From positions 62,001-126,000 of the forward strand of contig NZ_AUKE01000011.1 in NCBI RefSeq assembly GCF_000424585.1: DNA of 64,000 nt, read 5' to 3'. The stretch comes from Butyrivibrio sp. MC2013. GTDB lineage: Bacteria > Bacillota > Clostridia > Lachnospirales > Lachnospiraceae. The position numbers were made by a program, and so were the translations under genes. The notes under the pieces were generated by a model. The model made no database searches. It saw only the letters and a program-made list of their open reading frames with translations, and was not told where the DNA came from. Shown here one piece after another: positions 9,068-17,672 of this stretch (positions within the stretch are counted from its first letter, which is position 1; each line of letters starts with the position of its first letter).

Positions 9068-10870
9068 TTACCTGCTTCCGCTCCCTCCACTCCTTCTTGG
9101 GAGCTTGATCCTCACTTTGGTATATTTACCATATTCGGAGAATATTTCAAGGCCGTAATCCTGACCAAAGCTAAGTCTGATCCTGTCTTCTACATTCTTA
9201 AGGCCTATGCCTGTTCCCTTGCCGCCCTGAAGAGCTACTCCTTCGCCCATAGCTTTCCTTAGTCCATCTAGCTCCTCAGCTGTCATTCCTCTTCCTGAAT
9301 CAGTCACCTCAACCCAGAAGAGACTTCCTTCCTTGCCGCCCTTGATATAGATGGAGGAGTTTTCGGACAGAGGTTCAATGCCGTGGAGAACGGCATTTTC
9401 TACCACAGGCTGTAGAGACATCTTGGGGATCTCCTGGTCCATAAGCTCTTCAGGTATCTTGACCTGCAGATTGATATCAAAATCATACCTTAGATTCATG
9501 AGCTTGAGGTAATTTCTGATATAAGCCAGCTCATCTGATAATACCACATTACCGGACACCCACTTCATACTGTATCTCATCATCTTGCCCAGAGCTGTTA
9601 TGGCATCCGAGAGTTCATATTCTTCATCTATCTCTGCCATCATCTTGATAGATTCCAGAACATTATATATAAAGTGCGCATTGATCTGATTCTGGAGTGA
9701 TCTGATCTCTGAATTCTTGACCAGAACCTCTCTCTGGACATTCTCCTTCATCAGGCGGTCAATGGTATCCAGCATCTTGTTAAGCTGTTCTCCCAGCTCT
9801 GCCATCTCATCATTGCCGCTTTCGTTTGCTCTGACAGAGAGATTACCCTTCTGTACCTGTCTGATAGCCTGCAGATTATCATAGAATCTCTTAAGCATCC
9901 TGGATACTATCTGGTTGATAAAAAGTCCTGCAACTACCATCATGGCACTCATCACCAGCACGTACTCCAGCTCTGCTCTTCTAAGCCCCACTATGTCACC
10001 GGTCATGTCCCTGACTCCATAGAGATAACCGCCCAGGGGCTTGACTCTGTACCTGGTAATGGTGCAGTATTTATCACCAACCTCGCGATAAAAAACCTCC
10101 ACATTATCTTCAAGAAGGTCTGCTTCTGCAGAGGGAGCCTTACTTACCTCTTCCAGGATATCCGAAGCATGTTCCCTGCTTTCTCCGCCTGTAAAGAACC
10201 TACCATCATCTGCCGCAAAGAATCCCCATTCACCTTCTACAGACTCATAAATAGAAGGGAACATGGTCTCCATGGTCATGGCAGCCTCTATATATCCCAG
10301 GTCCTCTTCTTTGCTATCTCTGATCCTTGTCACAAAGCCTATAAGTCTGTCCTTTTGCCTATTGCCAACTGTAACTGTCAATGGATCTATATAACCCATA
10401 TGCCAGCCTGTTGGATCATCATACTTGGCCCAGGACATATTTCTAAGCTTGTCATTACTGTAGAATATAGGGAGTGACTCCTGCACATTTACACAGGAAA
10501 ACACTCTTACAAAATACATGAGAGGGATGTTATCCACCATCCTGCCCAGAAAAGCCAGATCAGAATTATAGAAATAATCTGTATCCTCCTTGGAGCTTCC
10601 TCTTTTCTTTTTGGCATTTTCAAGGAAATCCGATAGAGTATCATCTGAGCTAAAGAGCTTGGTGGACATTACAACAGAGTCAATATTGGTAGCAATCTGT
10701 GCTGCATTGCGCTCCATCTTGTATTTCATGTATGTCCTGCTCTCTTCAATAGCTGTTGTCTGCCTGCGTGCAAAGAGTATGGCGGACATGATAGCTATAG
10801 GAATGATAGTAAAGAGAAGGATAACCAGTGTGAACTTGTGATTAAGTTTGATTCGTCTGCTGATCTTCAT
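9068..10870 (-). CDS. Sensor histidine kinase, YesM type
   Basis: 600 residues. Order: membrane helix (~15-35), an extracellular sensor region of about 260 residues, second helix (~300-320), HAMP linker, then a HisKA_7TM/YesM-type kinase core. The phospho-acceptor is H399 in QINAHFIYNVLES. ATP-binding boxes are VVENAVLHGIE (N), DSGRGM (G1) and GKGTGIGLKNVEDRI (G2). It should phosphorylate the downstream YesN regulator, 109 bases away. The start has no clear Shine-Dalgarno site and lies 16 bases after a terminator-like hairpin (10887-10912), so expression is probably low and may depend on read-through from the importer operon. The ligand is unknown but likely an extracellular oligosaccharide handled by the neighbouring transporter. 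Confidence 0.92.
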   Translation of the reverse strand: MKISRRIKLNHKFTLVILLFTIIPIAIMSAILFARRQTTAIEESRTYMKYKMERNAAQIATNIDSVVMSTKLFSSDDTLSDFLENAKKKRGSSKEDTDYFYNSDLAFLGRMVDNIPLMYFVRVFSCVNVQESLPIFYSNDKLRNMSWAKYDDPTGWHMGYIDPLTVTVGNRQKDRLIGFVTRIRDSKEEDLGYIEAAMTMETMFPSIYESVEGEWGFFAADDGRFFTGGESREHASDILEEVSKAPSAEADLLEDNVEVFYREVGDKYCTITRYRVKPLGGYLYGVRDMTGDIVGLRRAELEYVLVMSAMMVVAGLFINQIVSRMLKRFYDNLQAIRQVQKGNLSVRANESGNDEMAELGEQLNKMLDTIDRLMKENVQREVLVKNSEIRSLQNQINAHFIYNVLESIKMMAEIDEEYELSDAITALGKMMRYSMKWVSGNVVLSDELAYIRNYLKLMNLRYDFDINLQVKIPEELMDQEIPKMSLQPVVENAVLHGIEPLSENSSIYIKGGKEGSLFWVEVTDSGRGMTAEELDGLRKAMGEGVALQGGKGTGIGLKNVEDRIRLSFGQDYGLEIFSEYGKYTKVRIKLPRRSGGSGSR

Positions 10871-10886
10871 ATGTTCATGATATCAC

Positions 10887-10912
10887 AAAAGGCAGTGTGA
10901 CCACTGCCTTTT
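10887..10912 (-). terminator. Terminator or attenuator between importer operon and sensor kinase
   Basis: Perfect stem AAAAGGCAGTG / CACTGCCTTTT with a 4-base loop, 44 bases after the permease stop and 16 bases before the kinase start. The U run after the stem is only four or five long, so partial read-through into the kinase and regulator genes is plausible. Confidence 0.75.
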
Positions 10913-10956
10913 GCTGATAGAGATATATTTGTAATCAAATAAGAGGAACGAAGTAA

Positions 10957-11805
10957 TTACTCCTTTACAGCACCTGCTGATACACTGCTGATGATGTACT
11001 TGGAGAATGTGATAAATACCAGGATGATCGGGATCATGGAGATCGCGATACAAAGGTAAATAGCACCGTAGTTCTCTGTTATATCTGTTGAAGCCCTAAG
11101 TGATACAACCTGTACGGGAAGTGTGTACTTCTTGGGATCGTTCAGGATGATCATAGGCAGAAGGTAGCTGTTCCAGTTACCGATGAATCCCATGATTGAG
11201 AATGTAGCAATAGCAGGGAATACAATCGGAATAGCGATCCTGTGGAACATATACATCTCAGAAGCTCCGTCAATCCTTGCTGCCTCAAGCAGAGAAGGAG
11301 ACAGTGATGAGATGATATACTGTCTCAGGAAGAATACAGTACCGGTTCCGGCAATAGCAGGAAGTATCAACGGATAATATGTATTGGTCATGTGAAGCGC
11401 GCTACAGAGCTGATAGAAACCGATCAGAGACAGTGTACCGGGAATCATCATGAATATCAGTATTACCCAGAAAATTGTGTTGTTGCCCTTGAACTTATAG
11501 CATGCAAGGCCAAAAGCTGCCATTGCAGGGAAATAAGCACCAAGTAGTGTTGCAGGAGCTGCAACTATAAGGCTGTTAAGCATTCCCTTAAAGAGGTTGA
11601 AATAATCAAATACTACTGCCCAGTTGTGAGCAAGCGCTGTTCCGGGAATCAGTGTAAAGCCCTTTACGATCTCATCTGATGTTCTGGTTGCATTGACTAC
11701 CATCATCAGGAAAGGCAACAGACAGATCACAGCCAGTATAGTCAGTAGTACATATAATATAGTCTTGACAACATTATATCCAAATGTATGCTTTGCTTTT
11801 AACAT
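10957..11805 (-). CDS. Carbohydrate ABC transporter permease (MalG-like)
   Basis: 282 residues with about six membrane helices. The EAA loop that contacts the ATPase reads EAARIDGASEMYMFHRIAIP, as in MalG/CUT1 permeases, and the C-terminus ends in the usual SAGAVKE-type tail. With the partner permease upstream it forms the membrane channel for an oligosaccharide. No ATPase gene is in this operon; CUT1 systems of Bacillota often share a single MsmK-type ATPase encoded elsewhere. GGAGG lies 6 bases before the ATG and the gene starts 1 base after the upstream stop, indicating translational coupling. Confidence 0.93.
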   Translation of the reverse strand: MLKAKHTFGYNVVKTILYVLLTILAVICLLPFLMMVVNATRTSDEIVKGFTLIPGTALAHNWAVVFDYFNLFKGMLNSLIVAAPATLLGAYFPAMAAFGLACYKFKGNNTIFWVILIFMMIPGTLSLIGFYQLCSALHMTNTYYPLILPAIAGTGTVFFLRQYIISSLSPSLLEAARIDGASEMYMFHRIAIPIVFPAIATFSIMGFIGNWNSYLLPMIILNDPKKYTLPVQVVSLRASTDITENYGAIYLCIAISMIPIILVFITFSKYIISSVSAGAVKE

Positions 11806-11806
11806 A

Positions 11807-12754
11807 TTAATCCTCCTTCCTATTGAACAATCTGTACTGAATTACAGATACGATGAGGATTATCAGGAAGAGTGTATATGCTATAGCAGATGCATAACCT
11901 ACCTGAGTAGTCTTAGCGCCGAAAGCAAATCTGTACAGATACATCATAGCTGTCTGAGAATGCTTATAAGTCTGTGATGTAACAGGAATCATCAGGTAAG
12001 GCATATCGAAGAGCTGCAGACCACCGATCAGGGATGTGATGGCTACGTACATCATGATGGGCTTGATCAGAGGAAGTGTGATCTTGCCGAAGATTGTCCA
12101 TCTGCCTGCACCATCTATAGATGCAGCTTCAAGATAGTCTCTTGATACACCCTGAACACCGGCCATAAGCATCAGGAAAGAGTTACCAAACCACATCCAT
12201 GTCTGGATGAAGGATATGGACAGTCTGGCCGGCCATTTGGTTCCCAGGAAATCAATAGGTGTAAACTTGGTTCCGAAAGTGTTTGAAAGCTGCTTTAAAA
12301 TAACATTTACAGTACCATAGTGTGCATCCAAAAGGTTTGAGAACAGCAGCGCTATGGATGTAGCAGCTATAAGGTTGGGCAGATAATAGATAAGTCTGTA
12401 TACAGACAAACCTCTCATTCTATACTTGACATCACTGAATACCATCATCAGCAAAAATGCAAGTCCTAACTGGGTAACAATATTTACACCCCAGATAATG
12501 ATCGTATTAAGAAGTGCGCTCCAGAAGAATTTATCCTGGACTACACGAATATAGTTCTTTAAGCCAATAAAATTGATAGTACCGTTCAGCTTCATGATCT
12601 TGAGATCCGTGAAACTGAGATATAAAGTCCTGATTACAGGGTAAACACTAAATATAAGAAAAGCTATAACAAAAGGTGCTACAAATACATATCCCCAATT
12701 ATTATACGCAGTAAGCTTACTGCTCTTTCTCTTTATTGTTTTGCTCTCTTCCAT
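11807..12754 (-). CDS. Sugar ABC transporter permease (MalF-like)
   Basis: About 315 residues from the ATG at 12754 (MEESKTIKRK), preferred because GGAG lies 7 bases upstream whereas the ATG at 12784 has no ribosome-binding site. Six membrane helices follow a short basic N-terminus. The EAA motif is EAASIDGAGRWTIFGKITLP. It is the first permease after the binding-protein gene and is coupled to the second permease. Together with the lipoprotein at 12.9-14.4 kb it forms a CUT1 importer that probably feeds the phosphorylases encoded upstream. Confidence 0.93.
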   Translation of the reverse strand: MEESKTIKRKSSKLTAYNNWGYVFVAPFVIAFLIFSVYPVIRTLYLSFTDLKIMKLNGTINFIGLKNYIRVVQDKFFWSALLNTIIIWGVNIVTQLGLAFLLMMVFSDVKYRMRGLSVYRLIYYLPNLIAATSIALLFSNLLDAHYGTVNVILKQLSNTFGTKFTPIDFLGTKWPARLSISFIQTWMWFGNSFLMLMAGVQGVSRDYLEAASIDGAGRWTIFGKITLPLIKPIMMYVAITSLIGGLQLFDMPYLMIPVTSQTYKHSQTAMMYLYRFAFGAKTTQVGYASAIAYTLFLIILIVSVIQYRLFNRKED

Positions 12755-12782
12755 ATCTCTCTTCTCCGCAGGTTTGTTTTTC

Positions 12783-12876
12783 ATCGAAGAATTACCGCTT
12801 CGATATTACTCGAGGTCACTTAAGAAGTGTACTCTTTACAAAAGATGGGGGACGCATTTACTACGTCCCCACATCT
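12783..12876 (-). promoter_or_regulatory. Two hairpins between binding-protein and permease genes
   Basis: Two stems lie in the gap after the lipoprotein gene: ATCGAAG/CTTCGAT (12783-12804) and AGATG-GGGGACG with CGTCCCC-(A)-CATCT (12843-12876). Neither has a U tract. As in classical malE-malF spacers, they likely protect the upstream mRNA from 3' exonucleases and let the binding protein be made in excess over the permeases. Confidence 0.65.
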
Positions 12877-12904
12877 GATTATGTTACATTACAAGTCGGA
12901 ATGA

Positions 12905-14413
12905 TTATCTCTTTACTTCGATCTCGCCGGCATATGTAGACTCTACATTGTCGTAGAAGTAGTTGATAGCTTCTTCCTTAGTCATCTCGCCTGTCTTGTA
13001 AGAAGAGATAGCCTCGCCCCACTTGTCATTCAGGTCAGAGTCATACTTTGTCTCTTTGCTGAAGTCGATGTCCTTAGCGATCTCCATCCACTCTTTGTAC
13101 AGAGCCTGTCCGCCGAATGCTTCGTTTGTATCATCAGCGTGCTTCTCAAGAAGAGATACCATGGATACAGCGTCACCGCCGAGTCCAAGGTCACCACCTG
13201 ATGTGTACCACCACTCAAGTGTATCCTCATCAAGGGTCATCCACTTAATGAACTCCCAAGCAGCTTCCTTCTTCTCAGAGTTCTCTGAGATACCGAAGTA
13301 AGAACCACCGCCCCAGCCGGGTGTAGGTCCGGGAACGAAGCCCCAGTTACCGAATGTATCACCTGCATGGTTCTGAAGGATCAGGTTACCCCATGTAGGA
13401 AGACCAAATGCCATAACTTCTGTTGTCTCTGTGAAACCAAGTGCAGCAGCCTGCTCCATGAAGTCTTCAGTTGCTTCTTCGGAGTCACCGCCCCATACTG
13501 CGAGGTCATCAGTACCCCAACGAGTTTCCTCGGAAAGGATCGGAACCTCACCAGCCATTGACTGATACCAAGGTGTTGTCCACTGAGATGCATAAGCTGT
13601 AAGGCCTTCGTTGTAAAGAGCACTTGTCAGTTCCATCTTCTCAAGTCTCTCGTCGTTGAGGTTAAGTACACCATCAACAACCCAAGGCTCGTTGTATGCG
13701 CAATATCCAAGTTCGGAATCGGAAGCGAACAGTCTGTAGCCCTTGTCCTTAGCTGTTCTAGCTGCATCCATGATGGACTCGTAGCTTGAGAAGAGCTTTG
13801 CAACAGATTCAGGATCTGAGTAACCGAAGATTTTCTCAGCTACGTCCTTTCTGTAATAGAAACCTGCAGGAGTGATCTGGTAAGAGATTGCTCTCTGGAT
13901 ACCCTCTTCATCCTGACCCTCTTTCCAAACGTAATCAACAAGTTTTCCGTCATAGTCCTTAGCGCCGAACTGATCAAGATCAGCGAAGAAACCAGCTTCC
14001 ATGAACATGTTGATCCATCCGGGCTCAGCACCGATGATATCAGGCTCTGTCTCACCGCCAAGCAGTGCTGTCTGAACCTTTGTCTCGTACTCACCTGATG
14101 AAGCTACGTTGATAGCTTCAACCTGGATGTCTGTGTGTGTCTCGTTGAACTTCTCTGCAAATGTGATAGCGTCGTTGTTCCATGTCCAAAGAACAAGGTT
14201 AGTAACGTCGCCTGAAGCCTCTGCTGCATCACCAGCATCTTCTGCTGTGTCTTCTGCTGTGTCTTCTGCTGCGTCAGATGAAGCCTCTTCCTTAACTTCC
14301 TCCTTAGCTGAATCAGCTGCAGGAGCCTCGTTTGATCCGGAGTTTCCGCAAGCTGCCAGTGAGCCAACCATAGCGCCGGCCATCAGAAGTGCGGTTAACT
14401 TCTTCAGTTTCAT
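12905..14413 (-). CDS. Extracellular sugar-binding lipoprotein (family 1)
   Basis: 502 residues. The signal peptide ends in a lipobox LAAC with C22, so the protein is anchored to the outside of the membrane by a lipid. A linker of about 45 residues rich in A, E and D follows. The mature part matches family 1 (MalE-like) solute-binding proteins, for example LVLWTWNNDAITFAEKFNE near residue 75 and EKKEAAWEFIKWM near the C-terminus, with many Trp and Tyr residues suited to stacking against sugars. The start has AGGAGGG 9 bases upstream. It heads the transporter operon with its own promoter. The ligand is inferred to be a beta-gluco-oligosaccharide because of the adjacent phosphorylases. Confidence 0.93.
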   Translation of the reverse strand: MKLKKLTALLMAGAMVGSLAACGNSGSNEAPAADSAKEEVKEEASSDAAEDTAEDTAEDAGDAAEASGDVTNLVLWTWNNDAITFAEKFNETHTDIQVEAINVASSGEYETKVQTALLGGETEPDIIGAEPGWINMFMEAGFFADLDQFGAKDYDGKLVDYVWKEGQDEEGIQRAISYQITPAGFYYRKDVAEKIFGYSDPESVAKLFSSYESIMDAARTAKDKGYRLFASDSELGYCAYNEPWVVDGVLNLNDERLEKMELTSALYNEGLTAYASQWTTPWYQSMAGEVPILSEETRWGTDDLAVWGGDSEEATEDFMEQAAALGFTETTEVMAFGLPTWGNLILQNHAGDTFGNWGFVPGPTPGWGGGSYFGISENSEKKEAAWEFIKWMTLDEDTLEWWYTSGGDLGLGGDAVSMVSLLEKHADDTNEAFGGQALYKEWMEIAKDIDFSKETKYDSDLNDKWGEAISSYKTGEMTKEEAINYFYDNVESTYAGEIEVKR

Positions 14414-14440
14414 AATTTTACCCTCCTAATAGTTGTTTGC

Positions 14441-14473
14441 AGGCATTACTGCCTTACCTATATGCCCATTATA
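14441..14473 (-). promoter_or_regulatory. Promoter and leader dyad of the first importer operon
   Basis: On the minus strand a perfect -10 box TATAAT lies at 14468-14473. No recognisable -35 sits 17 bases upstream, which suggests dependence on an activator such as the AraC-type regulator of this locus. Just downstream, within the expected 5' leader, is the dyad AGGCA-GTAA-TGCCT (14441-14454), which may be a repressor site or an RNA hairpin. Confidence 0.55.
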
Positions 14474-14529
14474 GTTTTGCCTTGTCTTATAAAAAATGCA
14501 CATATTTTTAAAAAGGTGTCATTTTTTTA

Positions 14530-17500
14530 TTAGTTATTTAACCATATATCCAGGGTCTTCACCTTGCCATCTCTCAGCAGTTTGACTTCCTCTCCGGAAA
14601 GTGTCGTTTTTTCAGAAATCTCTGCACCGTCTTCATAAATTCCGGACACCTTGCTGATCTTATAACTGCCGGGAATGTATGTTTTCTTGCTATCCAGATG
14701 GTATGTGACCATACATTTGCCCATAAATCTTGCAGACACCTTAAGGTCGTCTCCTATAAGGTAATCAGGGATAAGAGGTGTAAACGCCAGCTTAAGCTCG
14801 CCATCTGCTGCCCCAAAAGGATCATTACCAAACATCATCCTTTTCCAGATGCTGAGGAACTCTGCTGTAGATCCGCTGAGCCTTGATACAAAGCCCTTGC
14901 CTCTTACGGATTCGTTGGGATTGACGCTGCTGGCGATAAATGAAGAATTCTCCAGGATACTTCTGCCGTATACATCAGGATCAAGGAAAGGAACTGCAGC
15001 ATTCTTAAAGTCCTCTGCAAATTCTTCATAAAGCCCACTCCTTAAGAGCTCCAGGAAGTACTTGTATTCCATATGCAGCCAAATTGACTCATTTTCAAGC
15101 CATCCTGGGGTAAAACTTGTGCATCTTCCCAGTTCGAAGGAGGCCTTTTCCAGCGACTCGTTGATCTTGTACATCTTCAGTACGCCATCATAGAGATTAC
15201 CTGATCTTACATTCTTATACAGAGCTTTCTTTTCCTCTACAGGAATATCCAGCTTAAGGTATCTAACAGGGCCTTCCAGGAACTTAGGAACCTGTACCTG
15301 CTCTATGGATGTAGGGATGATGCCCTTCTCATTCTCTACATATTCCTTAACATCATATGCAAAATATGTAGGACATACTCCATTTCCTTCGCTGACAGCT
15401 CTTCCAATACCTGCTCTAAGTACATCTGCCAAAACGCTGAGCTTATCAAGAAGCTCGGCTGATGAGAGTGAATTTTCACTGCCGGAGATACCTGCATATA
15501 CCTTGCTGCGATAATCTTCCTTGATATCATTCATCAGATTCCATACATCTGTATGCTGGCAGATATCTGTAGCAAGCAGCTGATCCTTCTTGTCTGTCAT
15601 AAGAGCGCTGAGCCTATCGAGAAGGTCAGAGAGCTCTGCAAAAAGATCAGTCTTTACATCATATTTCCTAAGAACCTTCAGAGTATAATCAAAGGTCCTC
15701 ATAAGTTCATAGCTCTCTGCCATGGATGAGCCCAGAAGTCCCGGAAGACCGTTAAGAGCATCGTACCAACCAGGCTTGCCGCCTTCCATCTCCACGCCCA
15801 TGAAGTAAGGATCAAGAGCTGCAAACTTGACAGTACACAGAAGAATGAGCTTCTCCAGAAGGCTTACTGCCCTGTCAGGACTTACAGCTGGCATAGTCTC
15901 ATCAAGAGCATGATACTGACGGATACCTACCTTGGCCTTCTCATATCTCTTTCCTCTGGGATTGACTTTGACCTTGCAAGGGAAGTAGCTGTAGGTCTTC
16001 TCTGTGAGCATCTCTTCTTCAGCTTCAGGGAAGAGCCTGAGGTACTCTTCAATAAGATCCAGGTTATATGTCCAGTGATCTGACCAATATCCCTCACCAA
16101 AGGATGCATTAACATCTTCCGTAGACAGATCCATAAGATCACCAAAGCTGTCCCCAAGTCCTGCATCCTCAAGAGCCTCAAGGAGCTGACCGGGAGTAAA
16201 GGACTTCTCGAACATATAAGAGAGAGCAGGAGCTATGCTAAGAGCCTTTGCCTTGACATCATCCTGGAAATGATAGGTCTTTCTCTCTACGCTGAGAGGA
16301 TTGTAGCCATCCATCTGGATCAGGTTATAGAAGGTATGGATATTCTTGGTAGCCACAAAAGGAGTAAAGAAGTTATCTTCTCTCCTATTCTGATTGACAT
16401 CACGGAAGTTACCATTTCCCTGAGAATAATACTCAGGAGACATTGAGAAGTAATTGTACTCACGCTCCAGATCACCGTGCTTTCTGGAATATACATAGAA
16501 TACCTTGTTGGTACCTACGCGCACAGGAAGTCCTCCTCTGAGCACATTGTCCATGTAGGTATATCTGGTATAGGAATCAAACTCATCACTGCCTGTGTGA
16601 GTATCAATGCAATCTGTGAGCTCTTTGGTAAGAGCCTTGGCAGCTTCAAGCTTGACAGCAAAATAATCCGGAGTAAGCTCGTGGCTATTCAGATATGCAT
16701 CAAGCTTTTCATGATGCTCTACCTGTCCGATCATCTGGAAGAAGCACTTCTTCTCACCTGCAGCAAGTGTAAATGCACTGCCAAAGAAGCTTCCGGGGAA
16801 GATATTGGAAGTGTTCTGCTTGCCTGTGAGGATCTCTTCTACAGACTTTTCTTCAAATACTATAGGTCTTGCAAGGGAATTATCATAAGCAAAGATAGCG
16901 TCCATATCTACTACGGGACGGAGCATCTCGCCCTTGTCATCAATACACAGAGAGAAATTACCGCCCTCTACCATGGTAACGCAAGCGGAATCTTCTGTGC
17001 TGGCCCTTACGCGGAAGAAAGGCACACGGCTCATAAGATCCTCTGCCTGCATCCATGCCTTGGAGAGCTGGGTCATGTTCTTGATGCTGTCCTGGCCGAT
17101 ACCATAAGGGATCAGAGCCGGAAAGCCGTCAAGCATCTCGATATCAGCTGACGCATCTGCTGTATTCTCAAATTCCACCTTACGTACAAGGGCACCAATG
17201 TTCTCCTGGGGAAGGATGAAATATGAAACTGATGTATTAATGCCTGTCTTGTCATTCTCTTCAGATATACTGAGAGTATTCATGCCGATATCCATGTGAT
17301 GACTTACTCTCTCGTCTGAGAAGGGCTCTGTTACTACTCCGTTTACTTTCAGGAATGTGCGAAAGCCTGTCCTCTTCACGTTCTGATATGCAACGTGTGC
17401 AGGATAGAACTCCATAATGGCATGATCCTTGTTATCTACGCCAAAGGATACCACTGCCTGGCCTCTGTTAACGTAGTAGCACCATATGGGCTTGCCGTTA

Positions 17501-17574
17501 ACGCCTGCAATTCCGGGAAGGAAACTGGAAAAATCAGATTTCTGTCCGTAATTATCAATACGATAAGTCTGCAT
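14530..17574 (-). CDS. Large inverting glycoside phosphorylase, GH94/GH149/GH161 type
   Basis: About 1014 residues, no signal peptide, so cytoplasmic. The N-terminus (FLPGIAGVNGKPIWCYYVNR, then GQAVVSFGV) and the segments GNGNFRDVNQNRR and GKPGWYDALNGLPGLLGSSM resemble the long beta-glucan phosphorylase-like proteins often annotated as cellobiose phosphorylase. The Asp at about residue 605 in GWYDALNG is the candidate general acid by analogy with the DWND motif of GH94. These enzymes cleave a terminal glucosyl unit of beta-glucans with phosphate, giving alpha-glucose-1-phosphate. I think GH161 (beta-1,3-glucan) is most likely but cannot rule out GH149 or a beta-1,2-glucan enzyme. The ATG at 17574 is preceded by GAGG. 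It lies 98 bases downstream of a second phosphorylase in the same operon. Confidence 0.75.
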   Translation of the reverse strand: MQTYRIDNYGQKSDFSSFLPGIAGVNGKPIWCYYVNRGQAVVSFGVDNKDHAIMEFYPAHVAYQNVKRTGFRTFLKVNGVVTEPFSDERVSHHMDIGMNTLSISEENDKTGINTSVSYFILPQENIGALVRKVEFENTADASADIEMLDGFPALIPYGIGQDSIKNMTQLSKAWMQAEDLMSRVPFFRVRASTEDSACVTMVEGGNFSLCIDDKGEMLRPVVDMDAIFAYDNSLARPIVFEEKSVEEILTGKQNTSNIFPGSFFGSAFTLAAGEKKCFFQMIGQVEHHEKLDAYLNSHELTPDYFAVKLEAAKALTKELTDCIDTHTGSDEFDSYTRYTYMDNVLRGGLPVRVGTNKVFYVYSRKHGDLEREYNYFSMSPEYYSQGNGNFRDVNQNRREDNFFTPFVATKNIHTFYNLIQMDGYNPLSVERKTYHFQDDVKAKALSIAPALSYMFEKSFTPGQLLEALEDAGLGDSFGDLMDLSTEDVNASFGEGYWSDHWTYNLDLIEEYLRLFPEAEEEMLTEKTYSYFPCKVKVNPRGKRYEKAKVGIRQYHALDETMPAVSPDRAVSLLEKLILLCTVKFAALDPYFMGVEMEGGKPGWYDALNGLPGLLGSSMAESYELMRTFDYTLKVLRKYDVKTDLFAELSDLLDRLSALMTDKKDQLLATDICQHTDVWNLMNDIKEDYRSKVYAGISGSENSLSSAELLDKLSVLADVLRAGIGRAVSEGNGVCPTYFAYDVKEYVENEKGIIPTSIEQVQVPKFLEGPVRYLKLDIPVEEKKALYKNVRSGNLYDGVLKMYKINESLEKASFELGRCTSFTPGWLENESIWLHMEYKYFLELLRSGLYEEFAEDFKNAAVPFLDPDVYGRSILENSSFIASSVNPNESVRGKGFVSRLSGSTAEFLSIWKRMMFGNDPFGAADGELKLAFTPLIPDYLIGDDLKVSARFMGKCMVTYHLDSKKTYIPGSYKISKVSGIYEDGAEISEKTTLSGEEVKLLRDGKVKTLDIWLNN

Positions 17575-17672
17575 AATATACCTCACCTTAAAAATATTAG
17601 TCTGTTTCTATATTTTCAATGAAAACAGGGACTTCACGGTGTTCTTTTCCCCTCTTTTCATTTATCTTTCTT

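Noticed and set aside
16477..17151. Plus-strand frame of 224 codons opposite the large phosphorylase gene
   Set aside because: Antisense shadow of a well-supported gene; no ribosome-binding site and no recognisable protein features.
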